Shown here: piece by piece, positions 30,765 through 41,299 of the stretch
How positions within the stretch are numbered: the first letter of the stretch is position 1
Layout: each line of letters opens with the position of its first letter
Assembly: GCA_020796225.1 (NCBI GenBank)
Contig: CM036771.1
Coordinates: 33,554,703-33,618,702, forward strand
Direction: 5' to 3'
Length of the DNA: 64,000 bases
Source of the DNA: Arion vulgaris
Taxonomy: Eukaryota > Mollusca > Gastropoda > Stylommatophora > Arionidae
The notes under the pieces: model-generated
Seen by the model: only the letters and a program-made list of their open reading frames with translations
The model's database searches: none
Told to the model about the DNA's origin: nothing
Made by a program: the position numbers and the translations under genes

Positions 30765-32240
30765 AAACTCCTTGAAAAACAATAAGGCAGCGGGTGATGA
30801 CAACATTACTGCAGAAATGATCAAAGCGGCTGATGATACAACTATTAGCCAGTTGCAAGTACTATTTAATAAAGTATGGGAAGAAGAAACTGTCCCAGAT
30901 CAATGGAAGAAGGAATAATTGTTAAGATCCCCAAAAAGGTGATCTCAAAGATTGCAACAACTGGAGAGGGATCACCTATTATCAGTAATGACCAAGACTT
31001 TCTGCAAAATCATTCTTAATAGAATCAAAGGAGCAGTGGACACAACCCTGAGAGAAGAACAAGCTGGTTTTAGACCTGGGAGAAGCTGCTTAGACCAAAT
31101 AATTACCCTACGACTAATTTTGGAGGAACATATTGAGAAGCAACAACCACTCATACAAAATTTCATCGATTTTAAAAAGCCTTTGATAGTCTACACAGAA
31201 TCTCTCTGTGGAATATTCTGAGATGCTATGGAATACCAGACAAAATAATAAACATTATAAAGAGCCTCTATGATGGTTCACAGTGTGCAGTTCGCACTGA
31301 TGGTGGACACAGCGACTGGTTTATGGTTGAAATCAGAGTAAAGAAAGGCTGTATTCTATCTTCGCTATTGTTTGGAGTGGCCATTGACTGGGTGATGCGA
31401 AAATGTTGCAGAGGCGAAACTGGCATCGATTGGGTAGAAAATAGTCAACTAGAAGATTTGGATTTTGCAGACGATATTGCCTTGTTAAGTAGAAACAACC
31501 AAGATATGAAAAGAAAAAAAGACAACTTGTCATCTATAGAATCAAAAGTTGGACTGCAGATAAGCTATGAAAAACAAATATAATGAAGACACCTATGGCA
31601 AGTAATGCAGATATCACACTGGAATCTAAAATGATAAAAATAACAGAGCAGTTCATCTATTTAGGTAGCAATTTTGATTGCACAGGAAATGTTAAAAAGA
31701 AATTATGATTCGAATTGGCAAAGCAACATCAGCTTTTAAAAGTCTAAATTAAATATGGAACTGTAAGTTATATAGTATTAAAACTAAATTACGAATTTTC
31801 AATTCAAATCTTGTATCAATCCTAACATATGCCAGCGAGAGTTGGAAAATGACTAAAGAAATAGAAAGCAAGTTGAATGCATTTGAAAATAGATGTCTAC
31901 GAAAAATAATGAATATAAAATGGAACGAATTCAGGAGAAGTGATGAAATCAGAGACATGTCTGGTCAACCACTAGTGACAACTGTTATAAGAAAGAGAAG
32001 ATGGAGATATGTTGGGCACACCTTGAGGAGAAATGATCAGCGAATATCAAAGCAGGCATTGAAGTGGGATGCAAAGGGTTCAAGAAAGAGAGGTCGACCT
32101 AAGGAGACCCTGAAGCGAACTTTGCTGAGAGAGGCAGGAAATATCGGTCTCAGTTCCATGGAGGAGATTGAGTGAGTTGCCCAGGATAGAGCGGTATGGA
32201 GAAATTACTTGCAGGCCCTATGTAAAGTATAACGGTACGA
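30765..32240 (+). mobile_element. LINE with reverse transcriptase and intact C-terminal block
   Basis: Frames encode NNKAAGDDNITAEMIKAADD (RT motif before the palm), WEEETVPDQWKKE, EEQAGFRPGRSCLDQIITLR, then LEDLDFADDIALLSRNNQD (catalytic FADD) and, after breaks, ENRCLRKIMNIKWNEFRRSD, VIRKRRWRYVGHTLRRNDQR and KRGRPKETLKRTLLREAGN. Frame breaks occur near 30915, 31220, 31580, 31740 and 32172. The endonuclease is absent, so it is a 5'-truncated copy ending in (ATT)n. Confidence 0.8.
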
Positions 32241-32524
32241 GAGGAATTATTATTATTATTTAATTTGTACCACTACAGTACTTTGTGATTACGTGTTTTG
32301 CCAATCAAATAGTTTTACTGTAGTCTCATCTATTTTGTGTCCTTCATTAACAACTTCATCGTTCTGATTCGATGTACAGGCTCACAGTATTTGTTAATAA
32401 AACGCAAATCTAGTTTACTTGCTAATTTTGTACATGTTGCAGGTGGAATAAATGACACAGTGAAAGTGCTTAAATTTCGGTAAAATACGTGAACCTCAAT
32501 TGAAATCTAATAATTTGACTTTCG

Positions 32525-32790
32525 CCCATGTGGTGCTGAGGCCATCAAGGGGAGTAAATAATAGTAACACCCGACCTACTAAGAATGTCGTAAGAGGAAA
32601 CTGAGATAGGTACTTAGGAAGCTACCCTAGAAAATAAAATGCATCGCAGAAACCAGATGTGCTGGCCTACTTGTAGGCGCATAATTGGCGCAACTTACAA
32701 TCGCTCCTAGGCTCGGATCACATACACATCACAACGAGTGGTTTACATGTTGTCGATATAGATCGTTTGAAGAAGGATAAGAAGAAGAAA
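32525..32790 (+). mobile_element. GAA-tailed repeat A
   Basis: TGTGGTGCTGAGGCCATCAA, AATGTCGTAAGAGGAAACTG, AGGAAGCTACCCTAGAAAAT, CTACTTGTAGGCGCATAATT and a GAAGAAGGATAAGAAGAAG end. It lies just downstream of the last exon of C1q gene 2. Confidence 0.75.
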
Positions 32791-32892
32791 CGAGTTGGCT
32801 CAAATCTAATTTGACAGAGTCAGAAAACTGATCAAATATTCATTTGGTCCAACTTTATTAAAACATTACTCGATGTTGTTCTTTGACATCGT

Positions 32893-33134
32893 TCAATTCA
32901 TTTTTTTCTTTTTCTTTGAATTGATCAAAAAATAAGGCTTCCGTTTCTTCACCGATTTTTCCAATTCTGAATTTGATGTATCAACTGATTCAAAAGGTTT
33001 CTCATCCTTTTGAAGAATGATAAAACCAGTAAAGCTTGCATAAATTTCATCTGGACTTCCGGACAGGAAAACTTCTCGAGGTGCTTTAACATAGACTCTA
33101 TCTCCTTTGTTAATAGCTAGAACGACTGTGTTTG
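32893..33134 (-). CDS. C1q gene 2, last coding exon (shortest form)
   Basis: The acceptor CTTTCTATTACAG precedes CAAACACAGTCG at 33134. It encodes NTVVLAINKGDRVYVKAP, DEIYASFTGF and a 40-residue tail. The length before the stop differs from gene 1 because the 17-residue repeats are absent. A likely AATAAA polyadenylation signal is the complement of 32854-32859, 34 bases past the stop. Confidence 0.8.
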
Positions 33135-33758
33135 CTGTAATAGAAAGATAAGCTTTGTTAATACCCAGAACGACTGTGTTTGCTGTAATAGAAAGATAAG
33201 CTTTGTTAATAGCTAGAACCACTGTGTTTGCTGTAATAGAAAGATTTAAAAAAAGACTTAGTGCACTTGTAATGAAATTGATATCTAAATTGAAACATTG
33301 ATGTGATATGAAGTGTATGATTGAATCTTATTTTAATACGCCTGAGCAGTTACCCGGGGCCCAAATTTGAGGCGTAAAGAATACAACCACTGTTACCTGC
33401 CACACATGTCGTAATAGGCGACTAAGGAGGTTTGGCTGAAATCGGATGCACGTGTCCTAAATGTGTAGTCTATGCGTTGAGGGTCCTACCAAATCAATGT
33501 GCAACGTATATACGTTCTTGGCAAAGATCAAGCGTATCACAAAGTCGTCGTAAAGAACGAAAGCAAAGAAGAAAAAGAATCTTATTATCGATGTAAGGAA
33601 GACTGCAGTAAAAGTCGATTTGCTCTATTAAATCGTTTAATATCTTCATATGGTACTTTGCGATCTCATGGACTCGAAGCAATACATTCCTACGCATCTT
33701 AGTACTTTCTCTTCTCATGCTCCATATTCTATATGTGTATATGTTAAATGTATGTATG

Positions 33759-33813
<55 letters not shown>

Positions 33814-36800
33814 CTTTTAATAACGTTTTGTCGTATTGAGAAAAATGCAAGCTACAGAAATGTCTGCATATATTTATGGAAATGTTAGTAATAGTTGCAA
33901 CATTCAGATTATTGAATAACATGTAGAGATCATCACCCTACAGGACGCATACAGAACTGAATATATACGCAAAAAAATGTGCGTTCAGTTTTATGTATGG
34001 ATCAGCCCATGAGGTGCCACCGGGCCACAAAGGAAGCAACGAATAGTACTACTGGCGGCCTACAAGACATTTTGTAAGAGGCGACTACAACATATAAGGA
34101 ATCTAGCTATCTATGGAAGCTACTCTAGTAAAAGAAATGCACTCAGGCTCAGATCACATACAAATCTCAAAGAGTGATTAACAAGTGGTCGATAAGGAGC
34201 ATTCGAAGAAGAAGAAGAAAAACATATACACATAAAACAAGTAAACAGAGAAACAGTCACATAAGAGGTTTTGCGTGAAGATGCAGTTAAAGATTTCTCC
34301 GAATTCGTTTTAATAAAAGAATATTTAATACTGAGATTATTCGACGTCCATTCATCAAATAGAAGAGGGAACGAAGATCAGAGAAGATCCTGGTTTGCCA
34401 TCAAGAGCTAGTCGGGACAGAGCTTCTCCACACTCGCTCAAGGAGTTGAAGACAGAGACTCTTGACCTGCTTTCTGTGCAATCTCCACAGTGACACCACT
34501 ACGACACTAGCGGGTTATGGACTGTATTTATTTATTTATATTATTCATCTAAAATGTTTATGAAGAAACATGAAAGAAGACAGTTAAGGGGTTGAGACGT
34601 ATATTAAGAATACAGAATATCAGTAAACCACATGGGGTTCCAGAAATTAAATCTATTATATGGAATCCAGGTGGAAAGATGGGTAGCGGAAGACCTAGAT
34701 GAGCGTTTCCCAAAGTGGGCAGTACCACCCCAGTGGGAGGTGAAGTGTTCTAGGGGGCGGTAGTGTGTTCAGAAGAATCTGGGAGTGTTCAGGGATTAGA
34801 GGTCAGGGGCTCCTAAAGAAGAAATTAATCATTATTATTTTAAAATAAATTATTTTCGTGATTTTGCGATTGAATAGTCATTTAAAATTTGAATTCTGCA
34901 TTTTAATTCATCTTCTGCCCGTCTTACATGATCATTTTTTTCATCAATTTTCTTTTACATGCAGAAATCATCTGACAATTAACAATGTATTACAGAAATA
35001 TATATCAATTTTTATGTCAAAAGAAAATATAGCATGTATATATGGAGGAGGGCGTTGACAGACTGTTATAATATGAAGGGGGCGTAGCAAAGTTTATGTT
35101 GTACAAAGTGGGCGTTGGGCGGAAAAAGTTCGGGAATCTATGACCTAGATGGACATTGAGACGAACTGTAGACATAAAGAAGAATCGAAAATAAACTGAA
35201 ATTAACTATGTTGGCTTACTCAAAACATATCAAGAAGAATACATTGTGTTGTCATGCCTTCTGCTTTAAATAAAGTTGCGAGAAGAAGAGGAACTTAAAA
35301 TATGAAATAAAGAACCAAATTAGTTTTACGAAGCTTAAATATTAGAGACAACAACGTTTCGATCAACATTTCTATATCAAGTAAAGGATACGTGAACAAC
35401 AACGATACAGAATGATAGTCATATTTGAAAGACTAAATAGAAAACTTCAAAACAATTGGTGAATCCCTTAGTGCCTTAGATAACGACAAGAAAAAGTAAA
35501 AAGTAAAGGAACCCTTTCATACCTCGTGGTATATAGGGCAATACAGTGTTAGGACTGTATTTTTCATTGACCGTCGACAGATGATGTGGTCAGCATCACG
35601 CCGGCCGCCTTTACTTTCCCACAGCATGTCTGGTACCCAGTTGAGGCTGGGTCGACCTGAGAAAAATCGGTCGGAAAAATTCCACGCTCACAGCGGTAGT
35701 TGAACCCAGACCACCAGCCTTGAGAAGCGAGTTCACTAACAACTACGCTACGCTGCTCTTAGATAACGACAAAATGAAACTAATATAATAAAACAGAAAA
35801 TTAAAATGTGCTAATTTTCAACCTAGTATATATGTATTATACTTGCATTATAAGAGAACAGAAACACTATCCTACTTAAATTGCATCGACAATGGAAACA
35901 TTGATTTTATATTAAGTTCTTCTTCTGCTTCGAACGCTTCATATCAACCAGTTGTTAGCCACTCTGTGTGATATGTACGTGATCTAGCATACGAGCGATT
36001 TTACATTGTGCCAGTTATGCGCATTCAAGTAGGCTAGCAAATCCGATTTCTGCAACGCTTTTATTTACTAGGTAGCTTCCTAGCTTCTACCACAGTCGAC
36101 CTCACCACATGCCTTGTAGGTTACAGTGGTACTATTCTTTGCTCCCTTACGCGATCCAGAACACAGGTCGTGTAGTTAGATAAAAACGAATACAAAATCT
36201 ATTTTAGCGAGATTATTCAACTTGCTGCAGTGAAATATACTCTTGCTTGTCATTACATTATAATCCTAGTAAGTATTAAATAAGTCTGAATCATCTTTAA
36301 TAGCAAAATTATAATGTCACAAAATAAACTAAATGGAACGAATTCAGCTGAAGTGATGAAACAGAAAATGGTTGGTCAACCACAAGTGAAATATTATAAA
36401 AGAGAAGATGGAGAATATGTTGACACATCTTGGACGAAATAATCAACAACATCAAAGTTGGCATTGAGTGATGCAAAGCTTTCAAGAAGAGAGGATGATC
36501 TAAGGAGACCGTAAAACGAACTTTAATGAGAGAGGCAATAAATACGATCTCAGTTCCATGGAGGAGATTGAGCGAGCTGCCCAGGATAGAGCGGTATGGG
36601 AGAAACTGCTTGCAGCCTATGTAAAGTACAACGGCACGAGATGAATTATTAAATTAAAATGTAACTGAGACGATATACGCTGGTTCAAGAATCGACGATC
36701 TACCAGGGTAATGCCATTCTTTTTTGTGATCAAATATCTTCGTAAGTGCCTATTTGTTATTTAACAAACTTTGATTGTTACTGAGCTACGGAGTTTGTTC

Positions 36801-39800
36801 TTTGTCAGACGAACTATTGACAGTAGTCATGCACTTTCAGTCGAGAAGGATCAAACCTTCTTTAGTAACTCGAGGTGGCCCTGGCTGCCCAGGTCTTCGT
36901 AGTTGACTACGGTGACTATCCTCTGTAAGTGCGGGTTCAACTCGCGGACTGGCAAAAAGTCTACATGTTCCAGATTTTACGGTGTTCGTTGAATCGACTG
37001 TCTGAAGGTTACGATGTCCATGACACTGAGCTCGAAAACTTTAGCAAGTTTCTGGGTCGAAAAATAAAAAAAAGCAACTCGCGGTAACGAAAGTCAAAAT
37101 TTGTCTTGAAACCTTTTAATTAAAAAAGTCTTTCTTCTTCTGCTTCTCTTCCTGTTCACCTTTCATTTTCCAACGAAGACATCAAGGTGTTCAACAAACT
37201 TCTTCCCAGCTTTCCTCTCTCCTCCAAAACCCTTAAATTCTTTCCATACTTTACCTATCCTTTTAATTTCAGCTCTCTTAACTCTCTTATCCAGAAATGT
37301 CCAGGACTTCTCTACTCTCTTTCCCTGCAGGTTTCAAAAAAACGGTGGTCAATGTCTTCATATGCTTCCCGGTCGTTCTTCTCTCAAAATGTGTCCTATC
37401 CATTTTGCCAGCGCTCTCTTCCATTAGCTCTTTTCTCTCATTGCATATCTGCTAAGTTATTTCTCTGAGTTCTCTTCGTAATCCCCATTATACCCTTTCA
37501 GACCTTCCATTCTACGTAAACATCCATTTATGAAAGTCTGTAGTTTTCTGGTGGTTTATGTTGTTGTCCTCCATGTTTCGAGGCCATATAACAGCACTGA
37601 CTTCCCATTAATTAAAAAGCAACTCTTAAACCTTTTTTAAAAAGCAACAACTCTAAAACATGATTTGGTAGTTAAAGTAACTGTTCTCCCTCTAGAATAG
37701 GATTTACAGTAACCACCTAAGCTGAACTAAACTAAACAAACGTTTTATTTCTTAAGATAACTTACATCCAGCTCCAAAACCAGCAGCTACCCCAGTCCCA
37801 TAAGCAGAAACAATATAATTGTCATTTCTGTACAGATTAATCAAGAATTTCTCGCCCTCAGTAGACAAGGCACTGATGCTAAACACGTACACACCTTTCT
37901 GAAATAAACACAATATAATAGTCATCATCAACAAACAACATGTCCTGAGCAGAAATTTGGGATCCCAGCCAGGGCCGTGCGGTATATTTTCTCAGTATGA
38001 TGCAAGTTGTGAAAATGTCGCCCCTTAAATGAATAAATCATAAATTGTGTACATCAATATCGGAATAACATAGACCAATACGGAAAAGCTTTGCATAACG
38101 ATTTTTAATTATTGAGTGATTCAAAATGTATTTTTATGTCCTTGCTTATGACGTACCCTTGCGGTACCACCTGATGCGGCCGTCTCTCTGTATTATAGCA
38201 CGGCACAGACCTGACACCAACAATCCTTCGGAATTTGTCCTCTCATCTACCAGATGTCCCGCCTCTGCAGCCGTCATATTCAAACCATCAGCTACATTCC
38301 GAATTCATTTTCTCCGTGGTCATTCTCTTTCCTCATCAAACGACATCAGCATCCCTCTTGCCGGTATGCCTCCTCTCCTGATGATCTCCAACCCTCGTGT
38401 CTTTTAAATGCCCAAAACATTCCACTCCACACCTTCTCCCTTATAATACTATCCATCCCTCAACGATCCCGAGTTTCCTCTGAACAAATCCTCCAATACA
38501 ATCTTGTAATGTAATAAACATAAAAGACTATAACTTGAACCAATAAAACATAAGGGGTAGATTAGGCATGTAATCATGTGCACTATTACGTAGAAATGGT
38601 TAAATATTCAGGAATAGAAGCTCTTTGAAGCAGGTAGCACGACTTAGAATATTCAGGTGTTCAAGAAAAGCAGTCCGATTGACAAGCTTGATTTGTCAGT
38701 CGGGCTACTTTTATCTTGAACACATAAAGTTATTAAAGAACGAATTCTTCTTCTTCTTCGAACGCTCCATATCAACCACTTGTTAACCACCCTTTGTGAT
38801 TTATATGTGATCTGAGCCTTATAGTGATTATACGTTGGGCCAGTTATGCGACTACAAGTAGGCAAGCACATCTGGTTTCTGCGATGCATTTTATTTACTA
38901 GGGTAGCTTCCCTAGGCCCCTACCTCAATCGACTCTTACGACATGCCTTGTAGGTCGCAGTTGTACTATTCTTTGCTCCTCTTGCGAGCACCGACAATAA
39001 CTGCTTCGTTGTTCAATTTCATACTAGACTCATGCTATCTATCAATTCTCGAATCCTGTTTTACCTATCAGCGTCAGGTCTAAAAAGGAGACACATGGAG
39101 CGAGCCTCCCTATGCGCCTTATCTTTATGTATTTTCTCCAGTCCTGATTTGCGTTACAGTTTTGGCATATGAAGAGATTTCTAGAACGGGCCTTTGTGTG
39201 GGCTTCATAAACAGTGTTTTCCGTCGCCACTGTTATCTCTGAGGTAACAGAGACTCAAACAGTTTTGTTTAAAAACTGTCAAAGATCTCAACGGAACGGA
39301 GACATGAGCATGTCCTGCAAAACTCTTCTCTCTTGGAGGAACTGAGATGTACATATAGTCACACCCCGTCGACCTGAAAACTATGCTTTGAGAAACCTGA
39401 CTGATCTGAAACACACTGTCCAGTATGTGGTCCAAATTGGATTAAGCACGTGACTATATATCACCGAAGAAAAACATACTAATGAAAATATATTACAAAT
39501 CTAATACAATAACTATAATATTACTTTCGGGGCTGTGAACACTCCATCCTCCTTGTTGTAACCAAGGCCATTGTTTGTGAGGACCTTCTCGTATTTTAGT
39601 GTCTCACCTTCTGGAATGGTCTGTTTGTTCTCAATTACAGCAGTAAAGGCAATGTTCTGACCTGAAAGATGTACAGACACAACAGACGTAACTTTAAATT
39701 CAGTTAAAATTCAGGGAAGGAGATATCATGCAAGAAACAAGTTATCTAGGCACAAGTTAGGAAGAGATAGAAGGGCCAATTAGTTTCCTCACGTAAGAAC

Positions 39801-41185
39801 ATTGAGAATTGTACTCAATGAAAAACCCTCTTGCGTACAATTCGATAAGGTAAATCGAGATGCATTAACTTCAGTGAATACATTAAAAAATATCCCATAA
39901 AAGATCTACATCCCAGCTGTTTGTCTATTATATGATGATAATGATTATGATGATGATGATGATGATGATGATCGTACTTGCCCATGACGGTATGTTTTAT
40001 GGATGAATTGGTGACTTACGAGATTATTTGGTTTAAAGTGAGAAAGAGTTGCGCAGTTTGTCGATCTCACTCTCTCACCCAATTCATTCTGTGTCCAGTG
40101 GCAGGACAAAGTAAAGACGACTGGTGAAGGACCCGGGTGCAGCGGATGACCAGAGCATTCTAGGTGCATGGCCGTGCTCACTAAGCTCCGCAGAGTGGTT
40201 TTTTTTCAGAAGCCGTCTTGGCTGTTGAACCAGAGTATGGCTTCTTTTCCCTCAGTATGCAGTCCAGTCTTCGCATGCAGGGTTGGCAACGCTGTATTAG
40301 CAACGAATCGGTTACTCACCATATCACATACAAAGTTAGTAACTCCTGACCCCTTTTTCATAAAAAAATTTAGCGTAAGGAAATTGCTATTCATAATATA
40401 TAATATCACAGGGATGCACTCTCTTTCTCTCTCTTTAGCCTGTTACGCCCTTGGCGTTTAGGGCAGCAACAAACGTACACCATTCTTCCCTGTTCATGGC
40501 CTTCCTCTGTATTGTGTTCCAGCTATGATTCATTTCCTTCAGCTCTTGCTCTATCGTTCTCCTCCAGGTCATCTTGGGTCTTCCACGCTTTCGCCTACCC
40601 TCTGGAGTCCATCTCAGTGCAGTTTTCGTGTCGGAGCCAGTCTCCATGCGCATCACATGTCCAATCCATCTCCAGCGTCGTCTTCGGATGATAGTTCCCA
40701 TATTCTCTTGTTGGCATCGTGCAAGCAATTCTTGATTCGAGATAGTAGTCGGCCAGTACACGCGTAAGATTTTTCGCAGACAAGTTGTATGAAAGGCGGA
40801 GAGTCTGGACATATCCTGTACATTCATAATACATAATATCACAGGGATGCACAGTTTCTAGTATCTCATAGTAGAAGAAAGAAACATTTGAAGATTTTGT
40901 AATACGCCTTCTTTATGACTAGCCTCTATCTGATAACTAATCTTCTCATTATTTCAATGTACAGCTGAATCGGACATGCTTGCGAGGTGGATGGGGATGT
41001 AACGCCTGCTCTGCAACTATTTGTAAGTGCAAGCTGTCCCACAGTTTTCTTCATTTAAAGCAAACAATTAGTGTACAATGCCAGCTATCGTTTTTTAACA
41101 TCAAAGTATTTCAGATACATTACTTACCTGCAATCTGTCCAATTAGCATGAGCAAAGTAGCACCGAAAGCTGATATCGAAAACAT
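32893..41185 (-). CDS. C1q-domain protein, gene 2 (four coding exons)
   Basis: Joining complement 41128-41185, 39525-39661, 37766-37898 and 32893-33134 gives 570 bases, 189 codons plus stop, with consensus splice sites and phases identical to gene 1. Residues 1-19 are a signal peptide (MFSISAFGATLLMLIGQIA). The C1q domain runs from QNIAFTAVIENKQT through VLTNNGLGYNKEDGVFTAPK, KGVYVFSISAL, LYRNDNYIVSAYGTG, VLAINKGDRVYVK to YASFTGF. The tail is short, ending in a Lys-rich stretch (NSKKKKKMN). There is no collagen region. No frame break is present. Two further in-frame acceptors upstream of the last exon could add 16 or 32 residues. By family, a secreted recognition-type protein; the specific ligand is unknown. 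Confidence 0.8.
33104..33247 (-). repeat. Triplicated 48-bp splice-acceptor unit
   Basis: Three 48-base units follow each other at 33104, 33152 and 33200. Each contains, on the minus strand, TTATCTTTCTATTACAG (polypyrimidine tract and AG; the 5'-most has AAATCTTTCTATTACAG) and the first codons of the last exon. The AGs place the exon start at 33134, 33182 or 33230. Because 48 is 16 codons and no stop occurs, all three acceptors keep the frame. Confidence 0.9.
33345..33580 (+). mobile_element. GAA-tailed repeat B, second copy
   Basis: GTTACCCGGGGCCCAAATTT, ACATGTCGTAATAGGCGACT, AAGGAGGTTTGGCTGAAATC, AATCAATGTGCAACGTATAT and ACGAAAGCAAAGAAGAA. Close to the copy at 27655. It lies in intron 4 of C1q gene 2. 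Confidence 0.75.
33760..33811. repeat. (TA)n microsatellite
   Basis: About 26 uninterrupted TA dinucleotides. The open frame across it on the minus strand (YIYIYIY run) is not a gene. Confidence 0.95.
34008..34228 (+). mobile_element. GAA-tailed repeat A, internally deleted
   Basis: GAGGTGCCACCGGGCCACAA, GAAGCAACGAATAGTACTAC, TGTAAGAGGCGACTAC and CATTCGAAGAAGAAGAAG. The GGCGCATAACTGGC part is missing. Confidence 0.7.
34229..34692. other. Intron 4 of C1q gene 2, no gene seen
   Basis: Mixed sequence with short words such as AGACAGTTAAGGGGTTGAGA, typical of decayed LINE debris, but no domain is recognisable in any frame. Confidence 0.35.
34701..35142. mobile_element. Non-autonomous hAT element, 442 bp, with 8-bp target duplication
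   Basis: The left end GAGCGTTTCCCAAAGTGGGC and the right end GGGAATCTATG form imperfect terminal inverted repeats. Both ends carry GTGGGCRGT-like subterminal motifs. The flanking octamer ACCTAGAT is identical at 34693-34700 and 35143-35150. Relatives with the ends CATAGG(A/T)ACCC are at 43307-43475 and 63008-63418. It has no transposase. Confidence 0.8.
35143..35515. other. Intron sequence, partly shared with 26700-26800
   Basis: CAAAACATATCAAGAAGAAT, TTGTGTTGTCATGCCTTCTG and GAGAAGAAGAGGAACTTA recur near 26705-26795. The repeat's nature is unknown. The rest shows nothing. Confidence 0.4.
35520..35762 (-). mobile_element. SINE4, tRNA-headed
   Basis: The minus strand starts AGAGCAGCGTAGCGTAGTTG, with TTAGTGAACTCGCTTCTCAA, then GGTCTGGGTTCAACTACCGC (B box GGTTCAACTACC). 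The body contains GTGGAATTTTTCCGACCG and GGGTACCAGACATGCTGTGG. It is a single copy in the window, in intron 4 of C1q gene 2. Confidence 0.65.
35920..36172 (-). mobile_element. GAA-tailed repeat A, reverse copy
   Basis: TTCTTCTGCTTCGAACGCTT, CAACCAGTTGTTAGCCACTC, GTGCCAGTTATGCGCATTCA, CTTTTATTTACTAGGTAGCT, ATGCCTTGTAGGTTACAGTG and GCTCCCTTACGCGATCC. Confidence 0.75.
36330..36650 (+). mobile_element. LINE 3' end, heavily decayed
   Basis: AGAAGATGGAGAATATGTTG, CATCTTGGACGAAATAATCA, TTCAAGAAGAGAGGATGATC and GAGCGAGCTGCCCAGGATAG follow the order of 31960-32240. Many indels. It is the oldest-looking copy of this family here. Confidence 0.65.
36870..37070 (+). mobile_element. SINE5, tRNA-headed
   Basis: GTGGCCCTGGCTGCCCAGGT, TAGTTGACTACGGTGACTAT and GTGCGGGTTCAACTCGCG (B box GGTTCAACTC) form a tRNA-like head. 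The body has AAGTCTACATGTTCCAG and TTTACGGTGTTCGTTG. Only copy seen. Confidence 0.5.
37130..37620 (-). mobile_element. LINE 3' end, pyrimidine-rich on plus strand
   Basis: The minus strand, with frameshifts, encodes an ETW.TT..INHQKTTDFHKWMF-like segment (the LQTFINKCLRRI block of RT C-termini) followed by Glu/Lys-rich sequence with ERWQNG and YEDIDHRFFETCRERE. It is divergent from the other LINE families in the window. Confidence 0.5.
37766..37898 (-). CDS. C1q gene 2, third coding exon
   Basis: Acceptor TTATTTCAG before AAAGGTGTGTACGTG, donor GTAAGT after GGAGCTGGAT. Encodes KGVYVFSISALSTEGEKFL, then INLYRNDNYIVSAYGTG. Same length and phase as the gene 1 exon at 13942-14074. Confidence 0.8.
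37925..38500 (-). mobile_element. LINE 3' end split by a MITE
   Basis: CATCATCAACAAACAACATG, TCCTGAGCAGAAATTTGGGA stands left of the MITE; right of it come CAACAATCCTTCGGAATTTG, GCCTCTGCAGCCGTCATATT and CAAACCATCAGCTACATTCC. Together they make the common LINE terminus seen at 21905. Confidence 0.65.
37970..38207 (+). mobile_element. MITE, GGGCCGTGC family, nested in a LINE
   Basis: The left end is CAGGGCCGTGCGGTATATTT and the right part TGATGCGGCCGTCTCTCTGT, ATTATAGCACGGCA, giving inverted ends (GGGCCGTGC / GCACGGC). Relatives at 14209, 23802 and 60193. The ends and the lack of coding sequence indicate a cut-and-paste MITE; superfamily is not clear. Confidence 0.65.
38745..38997 (-). mobile_element. 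GAA-tailed repeat A, reverse copy
   Basis: TTCTTCTTCTTCGAACGCTC, CAACCACTTGTTAACCACCC, GGGCCAGTTATGCGACTACA, TTTTATTTACTAGGGTAGCT, TACGACATGCCTTGTAGGTC and CTTGCGAGCACCGACA. It is nearly full length, in intron 3 of C1q gene 2. Confidence 0.75.
39035..39480. repeat. Repeat G and LINE C-terminal debris
   Basis: 39060-39190 matches 19560-19740. The part 39295-39480 (GGAGACATGAGCATGTCCTG, GTCGACCTGAAAACTATG) matches the plus-strand LINE knuckle regions at 3100-3290 and 14745-14885. Confidence 0.5.
39525..39661 (-). CDS. C1q gene 2, second coding exon
   Basis: Acceptor CATCTTTCAG before GTCAGAACATTGCC, donor GTAATA after GCCCCGAAA. Encodes QNIAFTAVIENKQTIPEGE, then VLTNNGLGYN and GVFTAPK. Exon length of 137 bases matches gene 1. 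Confidence 0.8.
40000..40265 (+). repeat. Unclassified dispersed repeat F, second copy
   Basis: TTATTTGGTTTAAAGTGAGA, AAGAGTTGCGCAGTTTGTCG, CAGTGGCAGGACAAAGTAAA, GGGTGCAGCGGATGACCAGA and GAACCAGAGTATGGCTTCTT match 8625-8855. A (GAT)n run precedes it. Confidence 0.55.
40420..40821 (-). mobile_element. 5'-truncated LINE with 31-bp target duplication
   Basis: The minus strand has one open frame encoding RLSAFHTTCLRKILRVYWP, IRRRRWRWIGHVMRMETGSD, GRRKRGRPKMTWRRTIEQEL and WNTIQRKAMNREEWCTFVAA, the C-terminus of a LINE polyprotein, with no break. The insert is bounded by a 31-base direct repeat (40389-40419 and 40822-40852; one mismatch), the footprint of target-primed reverse transcription. The 3' side carries a GA-rich tail. 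It is the youngest LINE insertion recognisable here. Confidence 0.8.
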
Positions 41186-41197
41186 GATGATGTCCTA
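41128..41197 (-). CDS. C1q gene 2, first coding exon (signal peptide)
   Basis: The acceptor TATGTTTCAG is the complement just right of 41197; the ATG is the complement of 41183-41185, the first in the exon. It encodes a 19-residue hydrophobic signal and ends GCAG before the GTAAGT donor (complement of 41122-41127). Three residues longer than gene 1. Confidence 0.75.
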
Positions 41198-41299
41198 CTG
41201 AAACATAAACCAGAAAACTTAACAAACAGGGAGTTTACCCAGTGCATATAGTATATTGTACATTGTTTATATTGCACTGGAAATGTTTGATTGCATTTG

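Noticed and set aside
33494..33922. Minus-strand 142-codon frame with an Ile-Tyr run
   Set aside because: It reads through a (TA)n microsatellite and repeat B; neither is coding.
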